From Lactobacillus sp. MRS-253-APC-2B (GTDB lineage Bacteria > Bacillota > Bacilli > Lactobacillales > Lactobacillaceae), in assembly GCF_012843675.1 (NCBI RefSeq), contig NZ_JABAFO010000002.1, forward strand, positions 153,504 to 217,503: a stretch of 64,000 nucleotides of DNA, in the 5' to 3' direction. Under the pieces are notes generated by a model. That model did not search any database and was not told the DNA's origin. It saw only the letters and a list, made by a program, of their open reading frames with translations. Made by a program: the position numbers and the translations under genes. Every line of letters begins with the position of its first letter. Position 1 is the first letter of the stretch. This document shows positions 23,514 to 33,834 of the stretch, piece after piece.

Positions 23514-24743
23514 ATGGCTGAAAACGAAAACAAAGACGCGATGTTAGAAGCGCTCGACAGCATCAAAGAAGTTAAGGTTGGCGATGTTGTTAAGGGCAAG
23601 GTACTGCAAATTGATGATCGTCAAGCGATCGTTGGTATTGAAGACTCAGGTGTTGAAGGGGTTGTCCCGGCTAACCAACTGTCTTCCAAGCCCGTTGAAG
23701 ACATCAACACGGTTGTGAAGGTCGGCGACGAACTGGACCTGGTTGTCATCTCCAAGATTGGCAGCGACAAGGAAAACGGCAGTTACCTGCTTTCACACCG
23801 GCGCTTGGAAGCCATGAAGGTATGGGACGATCTGGAAAAGAAATTCGAAGCTGGTGAAACGATCACGGCTAAGGTTACCCAAGCTGTTAAGGGTGGTCTG
23901 GTTGTAGATGCCGGCGTTCGTGGTTTCGTACCTGCCTCAATGATTACTGACCACTACGTTGAAGACTTGAACCAATTCAAAGGTCAAGAACTTGAATTCA
24001 AGATTGTTGAAATCGAACCAAGCGACAATCGCCTGATTCTTTCTCACAAGGAAATCGTTCAAGCTCAACACGAAGAAGCTGCTAAGAAGGTCTTCTCTGA
24101 ACTGCAACCTGGCGACGTTGTCGAAGGTAAGGTAGCTCGGATGACCAACTTTGGTGCCTTCATCGACCTTGGTGGCGTAGACGGTCTGGTTCACGTTTCT
24201 GAAATTTCCTACGACCACGTTGACAAGCCATCTGACGTTCTGGAAGTTGGCCAAGACGTTAAGGTTAAGGTTCTGAGCGTTGACCCAGAACGCGAACGTA
24301 TTTCCCTGTCCATCAAGCAAACGCTGCCTGGACCATGGGATGACATTCAAGACAAGGCTCCAGTTGGCGCAGTTCTGACTGGTACTGTTAAGCGCCTGAC
24401 CAGCTTTGGTGCTTTTGTTGAAGTATTCCCTGGCGTTGAAGGTTTGGTACACATTTCCCAAATCTCCCACAAGCACATTGCTACGCCAGCTGATGTTCTG
24501 AAGCCAGGCGAAGAAGTCAAGGTTAAGGTTCTGAACGTTGACCCTGAACACCAACGTCTTGGTCTGTCCATCAAGGCACTGGAAGAAAAGCCAGCTGGTT
24601 CTGACAACAACGAAGGCCACCGTGGCGGCAACCGTCGCCCTCGTCGTCGTAACAACGACTACAAGGCCAACATGCCAGAAGAAGAAAACGGCTTTACGCT
24701 GGGCGATCTGATCGGTGACGAACTGAAGAACGCTCGCAAGTAA
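23514..24743 (+). CDS. rpsA: 30S ribosomal protein S1 homologue
   Basis: The 409-residue protein has four S1 RNA-binding domains, at about residues 18-90, 108-175, 195-265 and 280-350, each with a VEGxVxxxxxFGAFVD-like pattern in the last two. A basic tail (RGGNRRPRRRNNDY) is followed by an acidic C-terminus. Firmicute S1 is shorter than the six-domain form of E. coli and helps translation of some mRNAs. The ATG at 23514 follows AAGGAGG; a TTG 24 bases earlier overlaps that site. Codon use is strongly biased, as for ribosomal genes. Confidence 0.95.
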   Translation: MAENENKDAMLEALDSIKEVKVGDVVKGKVLQIDDRQAIVGIEDSGVEGVVPANQLSSKPVEDINTVVKVGDELDLVVISKIGSDKENGSYLLSHRRLEAMKVWDDLEKKFEAGETITAKVTQAVKGGLVVDAGVRGFVPASMITDHYVEDLNQFKGQELEFKIVEIEPSDNRLILSHKEIVQAQHEEAAKKVFSELQPGDVVEGKVARMTNFGAFIDLGGVDGLVHVSEISYDHVDKPSDVLEVGQDVKVKVLSVDPERERISLSIKQTLPGPWDDIQDKAPVGAVLTGTVKRLTSFGAFVEVFPGVEGLVHISQISHKHIATPADVLKPGEEVKVKVLNVDPEHQRLGLSIKALEEKPAGSDNNEGHRGGNRRPRRRNNDYKANMPEEENGFTLGDLIGDELKNARK

Positions 24744-24762
24744 TTTAACATTGCGTTAAGAG

Positions 24763-24795
24763 CAAAGCTGGGATTTTTCCCAGCTTTGTTTTTTC
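24763..24795 (+). terminator. Terminator of rpsA
   Basis: CAAAGCTGGGA and TCCCAGCTTTG form an 11-base stem followed by a T-run. Confidence 0.9.
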
Positions 24796-24884
24796 GTTAG
24801 GGCCCTTTGGCAATCGGTTGAAGGGAACGCTAAAATATCTGAGATCAATCAAAATAAATCTAATTAGAAAGAAGGTGCCGATTT

Positions 24885-26195
24885 ATGGCAAATCCAATCG
24901 TAGCCATCGTTGGTCGCCCCAACGTTGGTAAATCTACGCTGTTTAATCGAATTGCCGGCGAACGAATCTCAATCGTTGAGGATACGCCAGGTGTGACGCG
25001 CGACCGGATCTATGCGCATGGTGAATGGCTGGGCAAGCATTTTAGTCTGATCGATACTGGTGGGATTGAGATGTCCGATCAACCGTTGTCGACTCAGATT
25101 AGAGAGCAGGCCGAAGTGGCGATTGACGAGGCTGATGTTATCGTAATGGTGGTCGACGTGCGTAGCGGCGTTACCGATGCCGATGAGCAGGTTGCTCAAA
25201 TTCTGTACCGGTCTGACAAGCCAGTTGTTTTGGCGGTCAATAAGGTCGACAATCCAGAGCGACGTTCCGATGTGTATGACTTTTATTCACTGGGCCTGGG
25301 CGAGCCATATCCAGTTTCCAGCGTGCATGGAGTCGGCGTTGGGGATTTGTTGGATGCCGTCATCAAAAACTTCCCTGAAAATGTCGCCAACGATGAAGAC
25401 GACACGATTCACTTTAGTTTGATTGGCCGGCCCAACGTTGGCAAGTCTTCGATCGTCAATGCCATGCTGGGTGAGGATCGAGTTATTGTATCCAATATTG
25501 CTGGGACAACGCGTGATGCCATTGATACGCATTTTAAGGCGGATGGCCGTGAATTTACGATGGTCGATACGGCCGGAATTAAGAAAAAAGGCAAGCTCTA
25601 TGAAAATACCGAACGATATGCTCTGATGCGTTCGATGCGGGCGATTGACGGCAGTGATGTCGTGCTGGTCGTTTTGAATGCCGAAGAGGGGATTCGCGAG
25701 CTGGACAAGCACATTGCTGGGTATGCTCATGAAGCTGGCAAGGGGATCATCATCGTAGTCAACAAGTGGGATACGATTCCTGACCGTGATCAACGTACGA
25801 TGACCGACTTTACCAACCTGATTCGTCAAGAATTCCAATACCTTAGCTATGCCCCAATCATCTTTGTTTCCGCTAAGACGCGGCAACGGCTGCTCAAATT
25901 GCCTAAGATGATTGAGGAGGTCTACGATCACAGTCGGCGTCGTATTCAGTCATCCGTACTTAACGATGTAATCATGGATGCCATTGCAGCCAACCCAACG
26001 CCAAGTACGAATGGTCGGCGGCTGCGCGTCTACTATGCAACCCAGGTGGCGATTGAACCGCCAACGTTTGTTATTTTTGTCAACGATCCGGATCTGATGC
26101 ACTTCTCATATGCGCGTTATCTGGAAAACCAGATTCGTCAAGCATTTGATTTCTCAGGAACGCCGATTCATTTGATTAAACGTAAGCGTAAATAG
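24885..26195 (+). CDS. der: Ribosome-assembly GTPase Der
   Basis: Der (EngA) is a double GTPase needed for 50S subunit assembly. The 436-residue protein has two complete G domains: [23 protein letters not shown] and NKVD in the first, [23 protein letters not shown] and NKWD in the second. A C-terminal KH-like domain ends in HLIKRKRK. Length and order match the family. AAGAAGGTG precedes the ATG. Confidence 0.97.
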   Translation: MANPIVAIVGRPNVGKSTLFNRIAGERISIVEDTPGVTRDRIYAHGEWLGKHFSLIDTGGIEMSDQPLSTQIREQAEVAIDEADVIVMVVDVRSGVTDADEQVAQILYRSDKPVVLAVNKVDNPERRSDVYDFYSLGLGEPYPVSSVHGVGVGDLLDAVIKNFPENVANDEDDTIHFSLIGRPNVGKSSIVNAMLGEDRVIVSNIAGTTRDAIDTHFKADGREFTMVDTAGIKKKGKLYENTERYALMRSMRAIDGSDVVLVVLNAEEGIRELDKHIAGYAHEAGKGIIIVVNKWDTIPDRDQRTMTDFTNLIRQEFQYLSYAPIIFVSAKTRQRLLKLPKMIEEVYDHSRRRIQSSVLNDVIMDAIAANPTPSTNGRRLRVYYATQVAIEPPTFVIFVNDPDLMHFSYARYLENQIRQAFDFSGTPIHLIKRKRK

Positions 26196-26502
26196 CATAA
26201 TGATGTTTTTTGCATCAAAAATCAAGCCGGACCAGCTTTAGTGAAAAGGGACTTTAAGTCATTTTTTGGCAGCCGAAGCGATCAAAAGAGGCATATGAAC
26301 ATGATAACGTTCGCAAATCAGCGTTTCATTGAATTTTCATTTAAAAAGTCCTATAAACCGCTTGTCAGCGCGGTTTCACTATGCTAATCTAGTTTTTGAA
26401 ATGATGCGTGAAACGTTATTGTTTCGTTAATTTTGGACCACTCAAAATTAACTGATCCTATGACGGGGAAATTTCCATCGTCAATGGTGGGAGGTGAAAC
26501 AC
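26196..26502. other. Non-coding gap before the HU gene
   Basis: No reading frame is convincing in these 307 bases. It holds a small AAACCGC/GCGGTTT hairpin (26355-26376) and AT-rich stretches that probably include the HU promoter, for example TATGCTAATCT near 26380. No clean terminator for der was identified. Confidence 0.4.
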
Positions 26503-26778
26503 ATGGCAAACAAAGCACAACTGGTTAGCGACGTTGCTACGGCAACTGGTCTGACGAAGAAGGATGCTACGGCTGCTGTAGACGCTGTCTTCAGTTCCAT
26601 CCAAGCATCTCTGGCCAAGGGTGAAAAGGTTCAATTAATCGGTTTTGGTAACTTTGAAGTACGGCAACGTGCCGCACGCAAAGGCCGCAACCCACAAACT
26701 GGACAAGAAATTGAAATCCCTGCAAGCAAGGTTCCAGCATTCAAGCCGGGCAAAGCTTTGAAGGACGCCGTTAAGTAA
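26503..26778 (+). CDS. hup: DNA-binding protein HU
   Basis: The 91-residue protein is a standard HU histone-like nucleoid protein: dimerisation helices ([20 protein letters not shown]), a [20 protein letters not shown] arm entry with the DNA-contacting Arg residues, and the end [14 protein letters not shown]. It bends and compacts DNA. ATG 26503 has GGGAGGTG about nine bases upstream; a GTG nine bases earlier overlaps that site. It is probably highly expressed. Confidence 0.97.
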   Translation: MANKAQLVSDVATATGLTKKDATAAVDAVFSSIQASLAKGEKVQLIGFGNFEVRQRAARKGRNPQTGQEIEIPASKVPAFKPGKALKDAVK

Positions 26779-26799
26779 TTAACGACGGTAAAAAAAATG

Positions 26800-26834
26800 A
26801 AGCGACGATCGTTTTTGACGGTCGTCGCTTTTTA
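26800..26834 (+). terminator. Terminator of the HU gene
   Basis: AAGCGACGATCG and CGGTCGTCGCTT make a strong stem with a TTTTTGA loop and a following T-run. Confidence 0.9.
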
Positions 26835-27005
26835 TGTCAGCCGTAGTTTTAGATCGCCGCGCCGAATGTGAGCACTGGCGACAGCAATAATAAAGCAATG
26901 ATACCAATTGAAACGCAATGCCCGGTCGGTTACCAAAATCTTGATGACGTTTTAATCATGGATAACATTACTAAGATTAGACCGTCGAGTTGGTCCAACG
27001 ATGCT

Positions 27006-27035
27006 TTGACAAGGGATTGATGCTGATTTTATGTT
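27006..27035 (+). promoter_or_regulatory. Promoter of the TPR gene
   Basis: A perfect TTGACA and TATGTT 18 bases later, 38 bases before the GTG start. Confidence 0.65.
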
Positions 27036-27072
27036 AAACTAAATAAGCATGATTAATTAAGGGGGAAATAGC

Positions 27073-28332
27073 GTGACTTTTTCCGAAAAATGTCTCCAGG
27101 CAATTGAAGATGGCGATATGGAAACCGCCCAAAAAGAATTCGCCTGGGCCTTACGCAAAGACGATGATGAGATTTTGTACAATTTGGCGGAGCAGCTTTA
27201 TGCACTGGGATTGATGCCCCAAGCTCGCCGTGCCTATCTGAAGCTTTTGGAGCGCTATCCAGATGAAGATGAATTGCGAACGTCTTTGGCCGAGATTGCC
27301 ATCGACAATGGTCACAACGATGAGGCGCTGGCCTATTTAACACAGATTGCGCCGGACTCACCAGCCTATGTCCAGGCATTATTGGTGGCAGCTGATCTTT
27401 ATCAAACCGAGGGACAGTTTGAAGTAACTGAGACCAAGCTCAAACAGGCTTATCAGGCAGCTCCTGAAGAACCGGCCGTTTTGTTTGCCATGGGTGAGTT
27501 TTATTATCTGGTTGGTCAGTTTGACAAGGCAATTCCATTTTACTTTGCCTTGATTCAAACCGGGGCCGTTGAATTTGCCAAAGTTGATATCGCGGCACGG
27601 CTGGGGATGGCCTATGCTCAAAGCGGTCACTATGAGCAGGCACTGGGCTATCTCAAACAAGTAGCGCCCGAGTATCAGACCAGCGACGTCCGTTTTCAGA
27701 CCGGGCTGACACAGCTCGAATTGGGTGAGCACAAGGATGCGATTCAAACGCTGACCGATCTGATCAAAGATGATGATCAGTATGCCTCGGCCTATCCAGC
27801 ATTGGCACGATCCTATGAGCAGACGCAGCAGTATGAGGCTGCTTTAAAGACTGTTCAAGAAGGACTCGGCGTGGATCAGTACAACGAGCATCTCTTTGAA
27901 TTGGCTGCCAAAATGGCCAGTCACGTTGACGATCTCAAACTGATGCAAAAGTATCTGCAAAAAGCCCATGAGCTGGATCCAGACAATCTGACGATTACTT
28001 TGGAATACAGCAATCTGTTGGTTAAACAAGGTGAGCATCAGGCAAACGTTGAATTGATTGCACCGCTGATCAAAGATGATGAGGTTGATCCGCAGCTCTA
28101 CTGGAATCTGGCAGTATCATATCAGGCATTGGAGAAATACGATTTAGCAGGGCAATGCTACCAAGCGGCGATGTCAAGCTACAATGAGAATCTGGATTTC
28201 TTAAAGAATCTCATCAGTTTTTATCAAGAAACCGGTCAGCGCGACTTAATGATCGACGAACTGGAGCATTATGTGCGGCTTAATCCTACCGACAGTGAAA
28301 TGCAGGAGCGCTTGGATCAAGAAATGTTTTGA
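27073..28332 (+). CDS. Tetratricopeptide-repeat protein
   Basis: The 419-residue cytoplasmic protein is built from about ten TPR-like helical pairs; clear ones include ALRKDDDEILYNLAEQLYAL, AVLFAMGEFYYLVGQFDKAI, ALGYLKQVAPEY and LYWNLAVSYQALEKYDLAGQ. TPR arrays bind other proteins, and no enzymatic domain is present. In lactobacilli a gene of this type is often found between HU and cca, as here. The start is GTG with GGGGGAAA upstream; no nearer ATG exists. The partner is unknown. Confidence 0.88.
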   Translation: MTFSEKCLQAIEDGDMETAQKEFAWALRKDDDEILYNLAEQLYALGLMPQARRAYLKLLERYPDEDELRTSLAEIAIDNGHNDEALAYLTQIAPDSPAYVQALLVAADLYQTEGQFEVTETKLKQAYQAAPEEPAVLFAMGEFYYLVGQFDKAIPFYFALIQTGAVEFAKVDIAARLGMAYAQSGHYEQALGYLKQVAPEYQTSDVRFQTGLTQLELGEHKDAIQTLTDLIKDDDQYASAYPALARSYEQTQQYEAALKTVQEGLGVDQYNEHLFELAAKMASHVDDLKLMQKYLQKAHELDPDNLTITLEYSNLLVKQGEHQANVELIAPLIKDDEVDPQLYWNLAVSYQALEKYDLAGQCYQAAMSSYNENLDFLKNLISFYQETGQRDLMIDELEHYVRLNPTDSEMQERLDQEMF

Positions 28333-28365
28333 TTCAGCCAGTCAAAAATGCACAGCTGCAGTAAT

Positions 28366-28555
28366 TGAAAAGAGGCTGGAAATTAACTCAACCTCTATGG
28401 ATAATAATGCCTCAGCACAGTAGCTGGCTGGCAGTTCAAACACTGATAAATCAGTATTTGAACTACCTAGCCATCCTTGCGGAGGTTCGAAGACAAACTC
28501 CGAAAATCGGTTGCAAGCTGATTTTCGGAGTTTTTTCTCACTCTCTTTTGATTGG
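28366..28555. repeat. Dispersed intergenic repeat, copy 2
   Basis: AGAGGCTGGAAATTAACTCA, GGATAATAATGCCTCAG, CTGATAAATCAG and CTAGCCATCCTTGCGGAG recur nearly unchanged at 48482-48633, and parts recur at 9110-9235. No reading frame is present. It ends in a strong terminator. Confidence 0.75.
28499..28537. terminator. Terminator in repeat copy 2
   Basis: CTCCGAAAATC and GATTTTCGGAG form an 11-base stem followed by six T. It should end the TPR transcript and may work for the converging recombinase gene. Confidence 0.8.
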
Positions 28556-28560
28556 AAAGT

Positions 28561-29388
28561 TTATTTGATCTGCAGCAGCAGGCGCTGATAGTAGAGCAGT
28601 GATTGTGGATTCAGCCTCAGCATGGTCTGCAGCTCTTGGGGCGTAGCATTGCGATGCTGGGCAAGCTGATAAAGAATATAGCTTTGATGCAGATACTTGG
28701 GTGCCAAGCGGATGCCCAGATATTCCTCATCGGCTTTGAGGTATTTGAACAATCCGGCATTGCTGATCCAGGGATGCTCACGGTTGAGTCGCTGCTTTAA
28801 AAAAATATCCTGACAGTGCTGCAGCTGCTGGATGGGAGCGATATATTCATCAAATGCCGTCATAAATCGTTTTTCAGCCTCGTTTTTCGGCTGGAGACTG
28901 CGCCAGACATCGCCAAAGCCCGGCTGCAAAAACTCGCTGACCGTATAGCCGCGACTGCTTAAAAACAAAACGGCGCGGGTAAAGTATTGAATCTGATCAT
29001 CAGCCAAAATATCGTCTAATTTAAGCAGCCACTTAGTTGAAAGATGCTGATTGGGCTTGGTGGCCTTGCCGTGAATGGTCAGCGTAGGGTAGGTATCGAT
29101 TAATTGATGCGTAAACAAAAAGCGGAAATAGCGACTGAGCTGGGAAAGGACCTTGTTAAAAGTTGCCAGCGTAATGTCTTGCTCATCACGCAGCCAGTTC
29201 AGATAGGCCCGGACGTCGGTTTCGGTAACGTTTTTGGCGCTTGGATCATGGGCATAGCCGGGGCGCTGATCTTCCAAATAGTTGAACAGTTGCCGCAGTG
29301 TGGCATCATAGGCATCAATGGTCATCGGTGCCCGGCCCCTAGCTTTTAATTCACGATGAAACGCCGCTTGGTAAGGGTATTGATCCAA
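28561..29388 (-). CDS. Degenerate tyrosine-recombinase-like protein
   Basis: The 275-residue protein has a recognisable core-binding domain (ARGRAPMTIDAYDATLRQLF, then TLATFNKVLSQLSRYFRFLF) and the outline of a catalytic domain. Catalytic motifs are not conserved: the first Arg motif reads SSRGYTVSEFL with an insertion, and the region expected to hold His-x-x-Arg and the second His reads PKYLHQSYILYQL and TMLRLNPQSLLYY. It probably binds DNA without recombining it. TTG is the start, with GAAAGGAG upstream. No attachment repeats are seen nearby, so it appears to be a resident gene rather than part of a mobile element. Function unknown. Confidence 0.75.
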   Translation of the reverse strand: MDQYPYQAAFHRELKARGRAPMTIDAYDATLRQLFNYLEDQRPGYAHDPSAKNVTETDVRAYLNWLRDEQDITLATFNKVLSQLSRYFRFLFTHQLIDTYPTLTIHGKATKPNQHLSTKWLLKLDDILADDQIQYFTRAVLFLSSRGYTVSEFLQPGFGDVWRSLQPKNEAEKRFMTAFDEYIAPIQQLQHCQDIFLKQRLNREHPWISNAGLFKYLKADEEYLGIRLAPKYLHQSYILYQLAQHRNATPQELQTMLRLNPQSLLYYQRLLLQIK

Positions 29389-29601
29389 AAGTAAGCTCCT
29401 TTCTGATTTGAATTAAGCAGTATTGATTTACCTTAACAATAACGCCAAACCAAACGCAGAGCAAGCAATCAAACTTAGAATTGCCTAACATTTATCTGGC
29501 TGAGGTTCACGATAGGCTGATCAATTATTATTTGGATTATCGTATTGTTTAATGCCGATCAATAGTAAATCGTAGTTCTCGTTTTCGACTTCTCTAAAGT
29601 T
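29389..29601. other. Divergent intergenic region before cca
   Basis: No gene is seen. It should hold the minus-strand promoter of the recombinase-like gene and lead to the cca promoter. The sequence is AT-rich and has no strong hairpin. Confidence 0.4.
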
Positions 29602-29610
29602 TGCTAAAAT
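29602..29610 (+). promoter_or_regulatory. Extended -10 promoter of cca
   Basis: TGCTAAAAT fits an extended -10; the -35 region (TTTTCG, 17 bases upstream) is weak. It probably drives cca and the ABC-F gene. Confidence 0.5.
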
Positions 29611-29661
29611 AGTTAGGACTGGTTATGACAACCAAATCCACGCAATAAGGAAATGATATCC

Positions 29662-30876
29662 GTGAAAATCGAGAAACTGCCGGCCATCTTTGAACCTGCG
29701 CGTCCAATTTTACAGCGCATTGAGCAGGCCGGTTTTGAGGCATATTTTGTCGGTGGCTGCGTACGTGATACGATCTTGGGTGATGAGATTCACGACATTG
29801 ATATTGCCACCAGTGCCTATCCTGCTGAAATCAAGCATATTTTTACCCGCACGGTCGATACCGGTATTGAGCATGGTACGGTTATGATTTTGGATCATGG
29901 CGTTGGCTATGAGACCACCACTTTTCGAACTGAATCAGGCTACCAGGACTTTCGGCGTCCCGATTCAGTTACGTTCGTTCGCTCGCTGGCTGAGGATCTA
30001 AGGCGGCGTGATTTTACGATTAATGCTTTAGCATTGAAGGAAAACGGTGAGGTCATCGATTTGTTTGATGGCCTGGGCGACTTAAAACGGCACTTGATCA
30101 AGGCAGTCGGTGAGCCAGCCGAACGCTTTCATGAAGACGCGCTGCGCATGATGCGGGCGGTCCGCTTTGCCAGCAAGCTTGACTTTCAGATTGATGAAAA
30201 GACCAGACAAGGCATTCAAGAAAATGCACCGCTCCTAGAAAAGATTGCCATTGAACGGATTCGCGTTGAATTTGAGAAGCTTTTGCTTGGTCAAAATCCA
30301 ACCGCTGGCCTCAAGGACCTGCTCGTTACTGATCTATACCGCTACTGTCCAAGATTGGCCGATCAAAAAACGGCTCTGGAGCGGCTTTTGGACCTTAAGC
30401 AATGGCATCTGAAAACCGAAGCCGAAGCATGGGCAGTGCTGATGCAGGTCATACGGTTTGATCATCCCCAGCGCAATGCATTTTTAAAGGCTTGGAAGAC
30501 ATCCAATGATCTGATCAGCGACGTCCAAAAAATCGTACCAGCCGTCCAAGCAATCTTAAACGATCAATTGACGCCCAAGCTCTTGTTTGACACTGGCGAC
30601 CGACTGCTGCTCAGTGCCAATCGCGTGGCGGCAATGTTTGGTCACAGCCTAGAAGAACTTGATTTGCGCGATCGCTATCAGGCTTTGCCGATTAAAAGTA
30701 CAAAAGAGCTGGCAGTTAATGGCGGTCAGCTGATCAAACTGGCGCATGTCAAGCCTGGGCCAAAGATGGGGCAGATTTTGCATCAATTGCAGCAGCGGGT
30801 CTTGGATCGCAGTCTGCCCAATGATCAAAATGCTTTGTTGGCGGCAGCTGCACAATTAGCAAAAGAGGAAGATTAA
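29662..30876 (+). CDS. cca: CCA-adding tRNA nucleotidyltransferase
   Basis: The enzyme adds or repairs the 3' CCA of tRNAs. The protein of about 404 residues is a class II nucleotidyltransferase: VGGCVRDTILGDEIHDIDIA carries the metal-binding Asp-x-Asp, RRDFTINALAL the basic motif, and EDALRMMRAVRFASKL motif D. The C-terminal half is helical. GTG 29662 is chosen because AAGGAA sits ten bases before it; an in-frame ATG nine bases upstream is adjacent to that site. Its stop overlaps the ABC-F start by one base. Confidence 0.95.
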   Translation: MKIEKLPAIFEPARPILQRIEQAGFEAYFVGGCVRDTILGDEIHDIDIATSAYPAEIKHIFTRTVDTGIEHGTVMILDHGVGYETTTFRTESGYQDFRRPDSVTFVRSLAEDLRRRDFTINALALKENGEVIDLFDGLGDLKRHLIKAVGEPAERFHEDALRMMRAVRFASKLDFQIDEKTRQGIQENAPLLEKIAIERIRVEFEKLLLGQNPTAGLKDLLVTDLYRYCPRLADQKTALERLLDLKQWHLKTEAEAWAVLMQVIRFDHPQRNAFLKAWKTSNDLISDVQKIVPAVQAILNDQLTPKLLFDTGDRLLLSANRVAAMFGHSLEELDLRDRYQALPIKSTKELAVNGGQLIKLAHVKPGPKMGQILHQLQQRVLDRSLPNDQNALLAAAAQLAKEED

Positions 30877-32789
30877 TGAAAACATTAAGAGCTGAAAATC
30901 TAACCAGCACGTATGGCGAAAAAACGCTGTTTAAAGACGTTTCGTTTATTATCAACGAACAGGATCGGATTGGATTGATCGGTACCAACGGCAGCGGTAA
31001 AACCTCGCTATTAAACGTTATCAGTGGGGCAGTCAACGCTGAATCAGGCGAGATCATCAAGCCCAGCGATTATTCGATTGGATATTTGAAGCAGCAGCCA
31101 GATCTCGACGAAGAAAAAACCATCATGGATGCTGTGTTTGCAGGGGGCCAGCCGGTCTTTCAAACGATTCGGCAGTATGAAAAAGCCTTGCTGGATTTTA
31201 GCGCGCATCCTGAAGATCCTAAATTAAGCGATCGTTTTACCAAAATGCAGGCAGCCATGGATCAAGAAGATGCCTGGGAAGCCGACAGCCGCGTCAAGAC
31301 GATTTTGACGCAGCTGAAGATCAATGACGCCAACCAAAAAATCAAGGAGCTCTCCGGTGGTCAGCGTAAGCGAGTCGGCTTGGCTCAGGTTTTGATTCAA
31401 GAACCGGATCTTTTGATGCTGGATGAGCCAACCAACCACTTGGATATTGATTCAATCATGTGGCTGCAAGACTATCTGGCCAGCTATCGCGGGGCCGTGC
31501 TGGTCGTTACGCATGACCGTTACTTTTTGGATCAGGTTGCCAATCATGTTTGGGAGCTGTCGTTTGGCAAGCTGTATCACTATGATGGCAACTATCAAGA
31601 TTTTGTGGCCCAAAAAGCCGAACGCGTTGAGTTGGCTCAAGAAGGCGAACACAAACGGCAGGCACTTTACAAAAAAGAACTGGCCTGGATGCGGCATGGT
31701 GCCAAGGCTCGCTCAACCAAGCAAAAAGGACGCATCAATCGTTTCAACGAATTAAAAGACAACCTAGGCAAGCTTAAGGTTGATGAGGACATTTCTATTG
31801 AATTGGGTTCTCAGCGTCTCGGCAAGGACGTAATCGAGATGAAAGATGCCTGTCTAAAATATGGTGATCATGAGATTTTGGATCACTTTAACTGGCTGGT
31901 ACAGGCTGGCGATCGGATCGGCATTACTGGTGAAAATGGTGCCGGCAAGACTTCGCTTTTAAACGTCATTGCGAACCGGACCAAACTTGATTCGGGCGTT
32001 TTAAAGATTGGTGAGACCGTTAAGCTGGGATACTACACGCAGCAGACTGAGGGTATCGATGACGACAAGCGCATGATCAGTTATCTGAGCGAGGTTGCCG
32101 ATGACGTGGTTGATAAAAATGGCAATCACGTCAACGTCACGCAGCTGCTGGAGCGTTTCTTGTTCCCACGTTTCATGCATGGTACCTTGATTCGTAAGCT
32201 TTCTGGTGGTGAAAAGCGGCGGCTGTATCTGTTAAAGATCTTAATGCAGCAGCCAAACGTTCTGCTGTTGGATGAACCGACCAATGATTTGGATATCGGC
32301 ACACTGACTGTTTTGGAAGACTATTTAGACGACTTTGCAGGTACGGTCATTACCGTTTCTCACGACCGCTACTTCTTGGACAAGGTAGCCGACAACTTAC
32401 TGATCTTCCATGGTCAGGGTAAGATTGAACGCTATCGCGGCTATTACACAGAATATCTCAAAAAGGCCCAGGCCGATGCTCAAGCAGCTCAGGCGGCCAA
32501 ATTCGCAGCCAAGGCAGCTGCTAAGAAAACAGCAGCTGCCGTTAAGCCTGTTAAAGAAAACAAGGCTAAGACCAAACTGACCTATGCTGAAAAACTGGAA
32601 TGGGACCATATTGACGAAGAGATCGATCAGCTAGACGAACGTCAAAAACAAATCGAAAATGAAATGGCCGCAAATGGTGACAACTATGCCAAGTTGGCTG
32701 AGCTGCAAAAAGAATTGAATGAAGTGCAAAAAGCCTTGGCAGACAAGACCGAACGCTGGGAGTATCTTAGCGAATTCGTAGATGAATAG
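30876..32789 (+). CDS. ABC-F translation factor (Uup/YfmR type)
   Basis: The 637-residue protein has two ATP-binding cassettes in one chain and no membrane segment, as in ribosome-associated ABC-F proteins. Cassette 1 has GTNGSGKTS, LSGGQRKRVG and LDEPTNHLDI; cassette 2 has GENGAGKTS, LSGGEKRRLY and LDEPTNDLDI. After the second cassette comes an Ala/Lys-rich linker and a coiled coil (IDEEIDQLDERQKQIENEM). This tail points to the Uup/YfmR group, which relieves ribosome stalling, rather than antibiotic-resistance ABC-F proteins. The start overlaps cca by one base, so the two are co-expressed. Confidence 0.9.
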   Translation: MKTLRAENLTSTYGEKTLFKDVSFIINEQDRIGLIGTNGSGKTSLLNVISGAVNAESGEIIKPSDYSIGYLKQQPDLDEEKTIMDAVFAGGQPVFQTIRQYEKALLDFSAHPEDPKLSDRFTKMQAAMDQEDAWEADSRVKTILTQLKINDANQKIKELSGGQRKRVGLAQVLIQEPDLLMLDEPTNHLDIDSIMWLQDYLASYRGAVLVVTHDRYFLDQVANHVWELSFGKLYHYDGNYQDFVAQKAERVELAQEGEHKRQALYKKELAWMRHGAKARSTKQKGRINRFNELKDNLGKLKVDEDISIELGSQRLGKDVIEMKDACLKYGDHEILDHFNWLVQAGDRIGITGENGAGKTSLLNVIANRTKLDSGVLKIGETVKLGYYTQQTEGIDDDKRMISYLSEVADDVVDKNGNHVNVTQLLERFLFPRFMHGTLIRKLSGGEKRRLYLLKILMQQPNVLLLDEPTNDLDIGTLTVLEDYLDDFAGTVITVSHDRYFLDKVADNLLIFHGQGKIERYRGYYTEYLKKAQADAQAAQAAKFAAKAAAKKTAAAVKPVKENKAKTKLTYAEKLEWDHIDEEIDQLDERQKQIENEMAANGDNYAKLAELQKELNEVQKALADKTERWEYLSEFVDE

Positions 32790-32860
32790 TAAAATAGACG
32801 CGCCTATCGCAGTGATGTGCTAGAATGAAACTTATTTGATGATTGAAAGGAAGATAAGAC

Positions 32861-33823
32861 ATGGCAATCAATGATAATGAGCAGCAGTACCTGGATCTGG
32901 CTCGCTATGTGCTGGAACATGGCCACGAAAAAAGCGACCGGACAGGAACGGGGACGCGCTCAGTATTTGGCTATCAGATGCATTTTGACCTCAACGCCGG
33001 CTTTCCGATTCTGACCACCAAGTTTGTTCCATTTGGCCTGGTAAAAAGCGAGCTGTTGTGGTTTTTGCGCGGTGATACCAATATTCGCTTCCTGCTGCAG
33101 CATAAAAATCATATCTGGGATGAATGGGCCTTTAAAAAATGGGTTGAAAGTCCGGAATATAAGGGCCCTGATATGACGGACTTCGGTCACCGCTGGTTAA
33201 AGGATCCTGAATTTAAAAAGGTTTATTTGGCTGAGAAGAATGCCTTTTGTGAGCGTATCTTAAACGATGACGAGTTTGCTAAAAAATATGGTGATTTAGG
33301 ATTGGTCTATGGCTCACAATGGCGCCATTGGAAGACCAGTGATGGACATTACATTGATCAGATTGCCAAAGTCATTGAACAGATCAAGACGACGCCGGAT
33401 TCACGGCGGATGATCGTTTCGGCCTGGAATCCTGAAGATGTTGACAGCATGGCATTGCCACCTTGTCACACGATGTTTCAGTTCTACGTCAATGACGGCA
33501 AGCTGAGTTGTCAGCTGTATCAACGCAGTGCCGACATCTTTTTGGGCGTGCCGTTCAACATCGCCAGCTACGCGCTTTTGACCCACATGATTGCCAAAGA
33601 GTGTGGTCTGGGCGTGGGCGAGTTCGTGCACACATTAGGGGATGCCCACATCTACAGCAACCATATCGATCAGATCAAAGAACAGCTTTCCCGGACGCCA
33701 CATCCAGCACCAAAACTGATTTTGCCTGATGATCCTAAGCCGGTTGATCAATACGAAATGACCGACATCAAGCTGGAAAACTATGAGCATGAGGCCGGTA
33801 TCAAGGCTCCAGTAGCCGTCTAA
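32861..33823 (+). CDS. thyA: Thymidylate synthase
   Basis: ThyA methylates dUMP to dTMP using methylene-tetrahydrofolate. The 320-residue protein is the long form known from Lactobacillus casei, with an insert of about 50 residues (about 85-140) absent from E. coli ThyA. Key motifs are [15 protein letters not shown] with the phosphate-binding Arg, the catalytic Cys in [12 protein letters not shown], and the folate/dUMP segment [26 protein letters not shown] precedes the ATG. dfrA follows by 11 bases and regenerates the folate cofactor it consumes. Confidence 0.97.
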   Translation: MAINDNEQQYLDLARYVLEHGHEKSDRTGTGTRSVFGYQMHFDLNAGFPILTTKFVPFGLVKSELLWFLRGDTNIRFLLQHKNHIWDEWAFKKWVESPEYKGPDMTDFGHRWLKDPEFKKVYLAEKNAFCERILNDDEFAKKYGDLGLVYGSQWRHWKTSDGHYIDQIAKVIEQIKTTPDSRRMIVSAWNPEDVDSMALPPCHTMFQFYVNDGKLSCQLYQRSADIFLGVPFNIASYALLTHMIAKECGLGVGEFVHTLGDAHIYSNHIDQIKEQLSRTPHPAPKLILPDDPKPVDQYEMTDIKLENYEHEAGIKAPVAV

Positions 33824-33834
33824 GAGGTGTTTTT

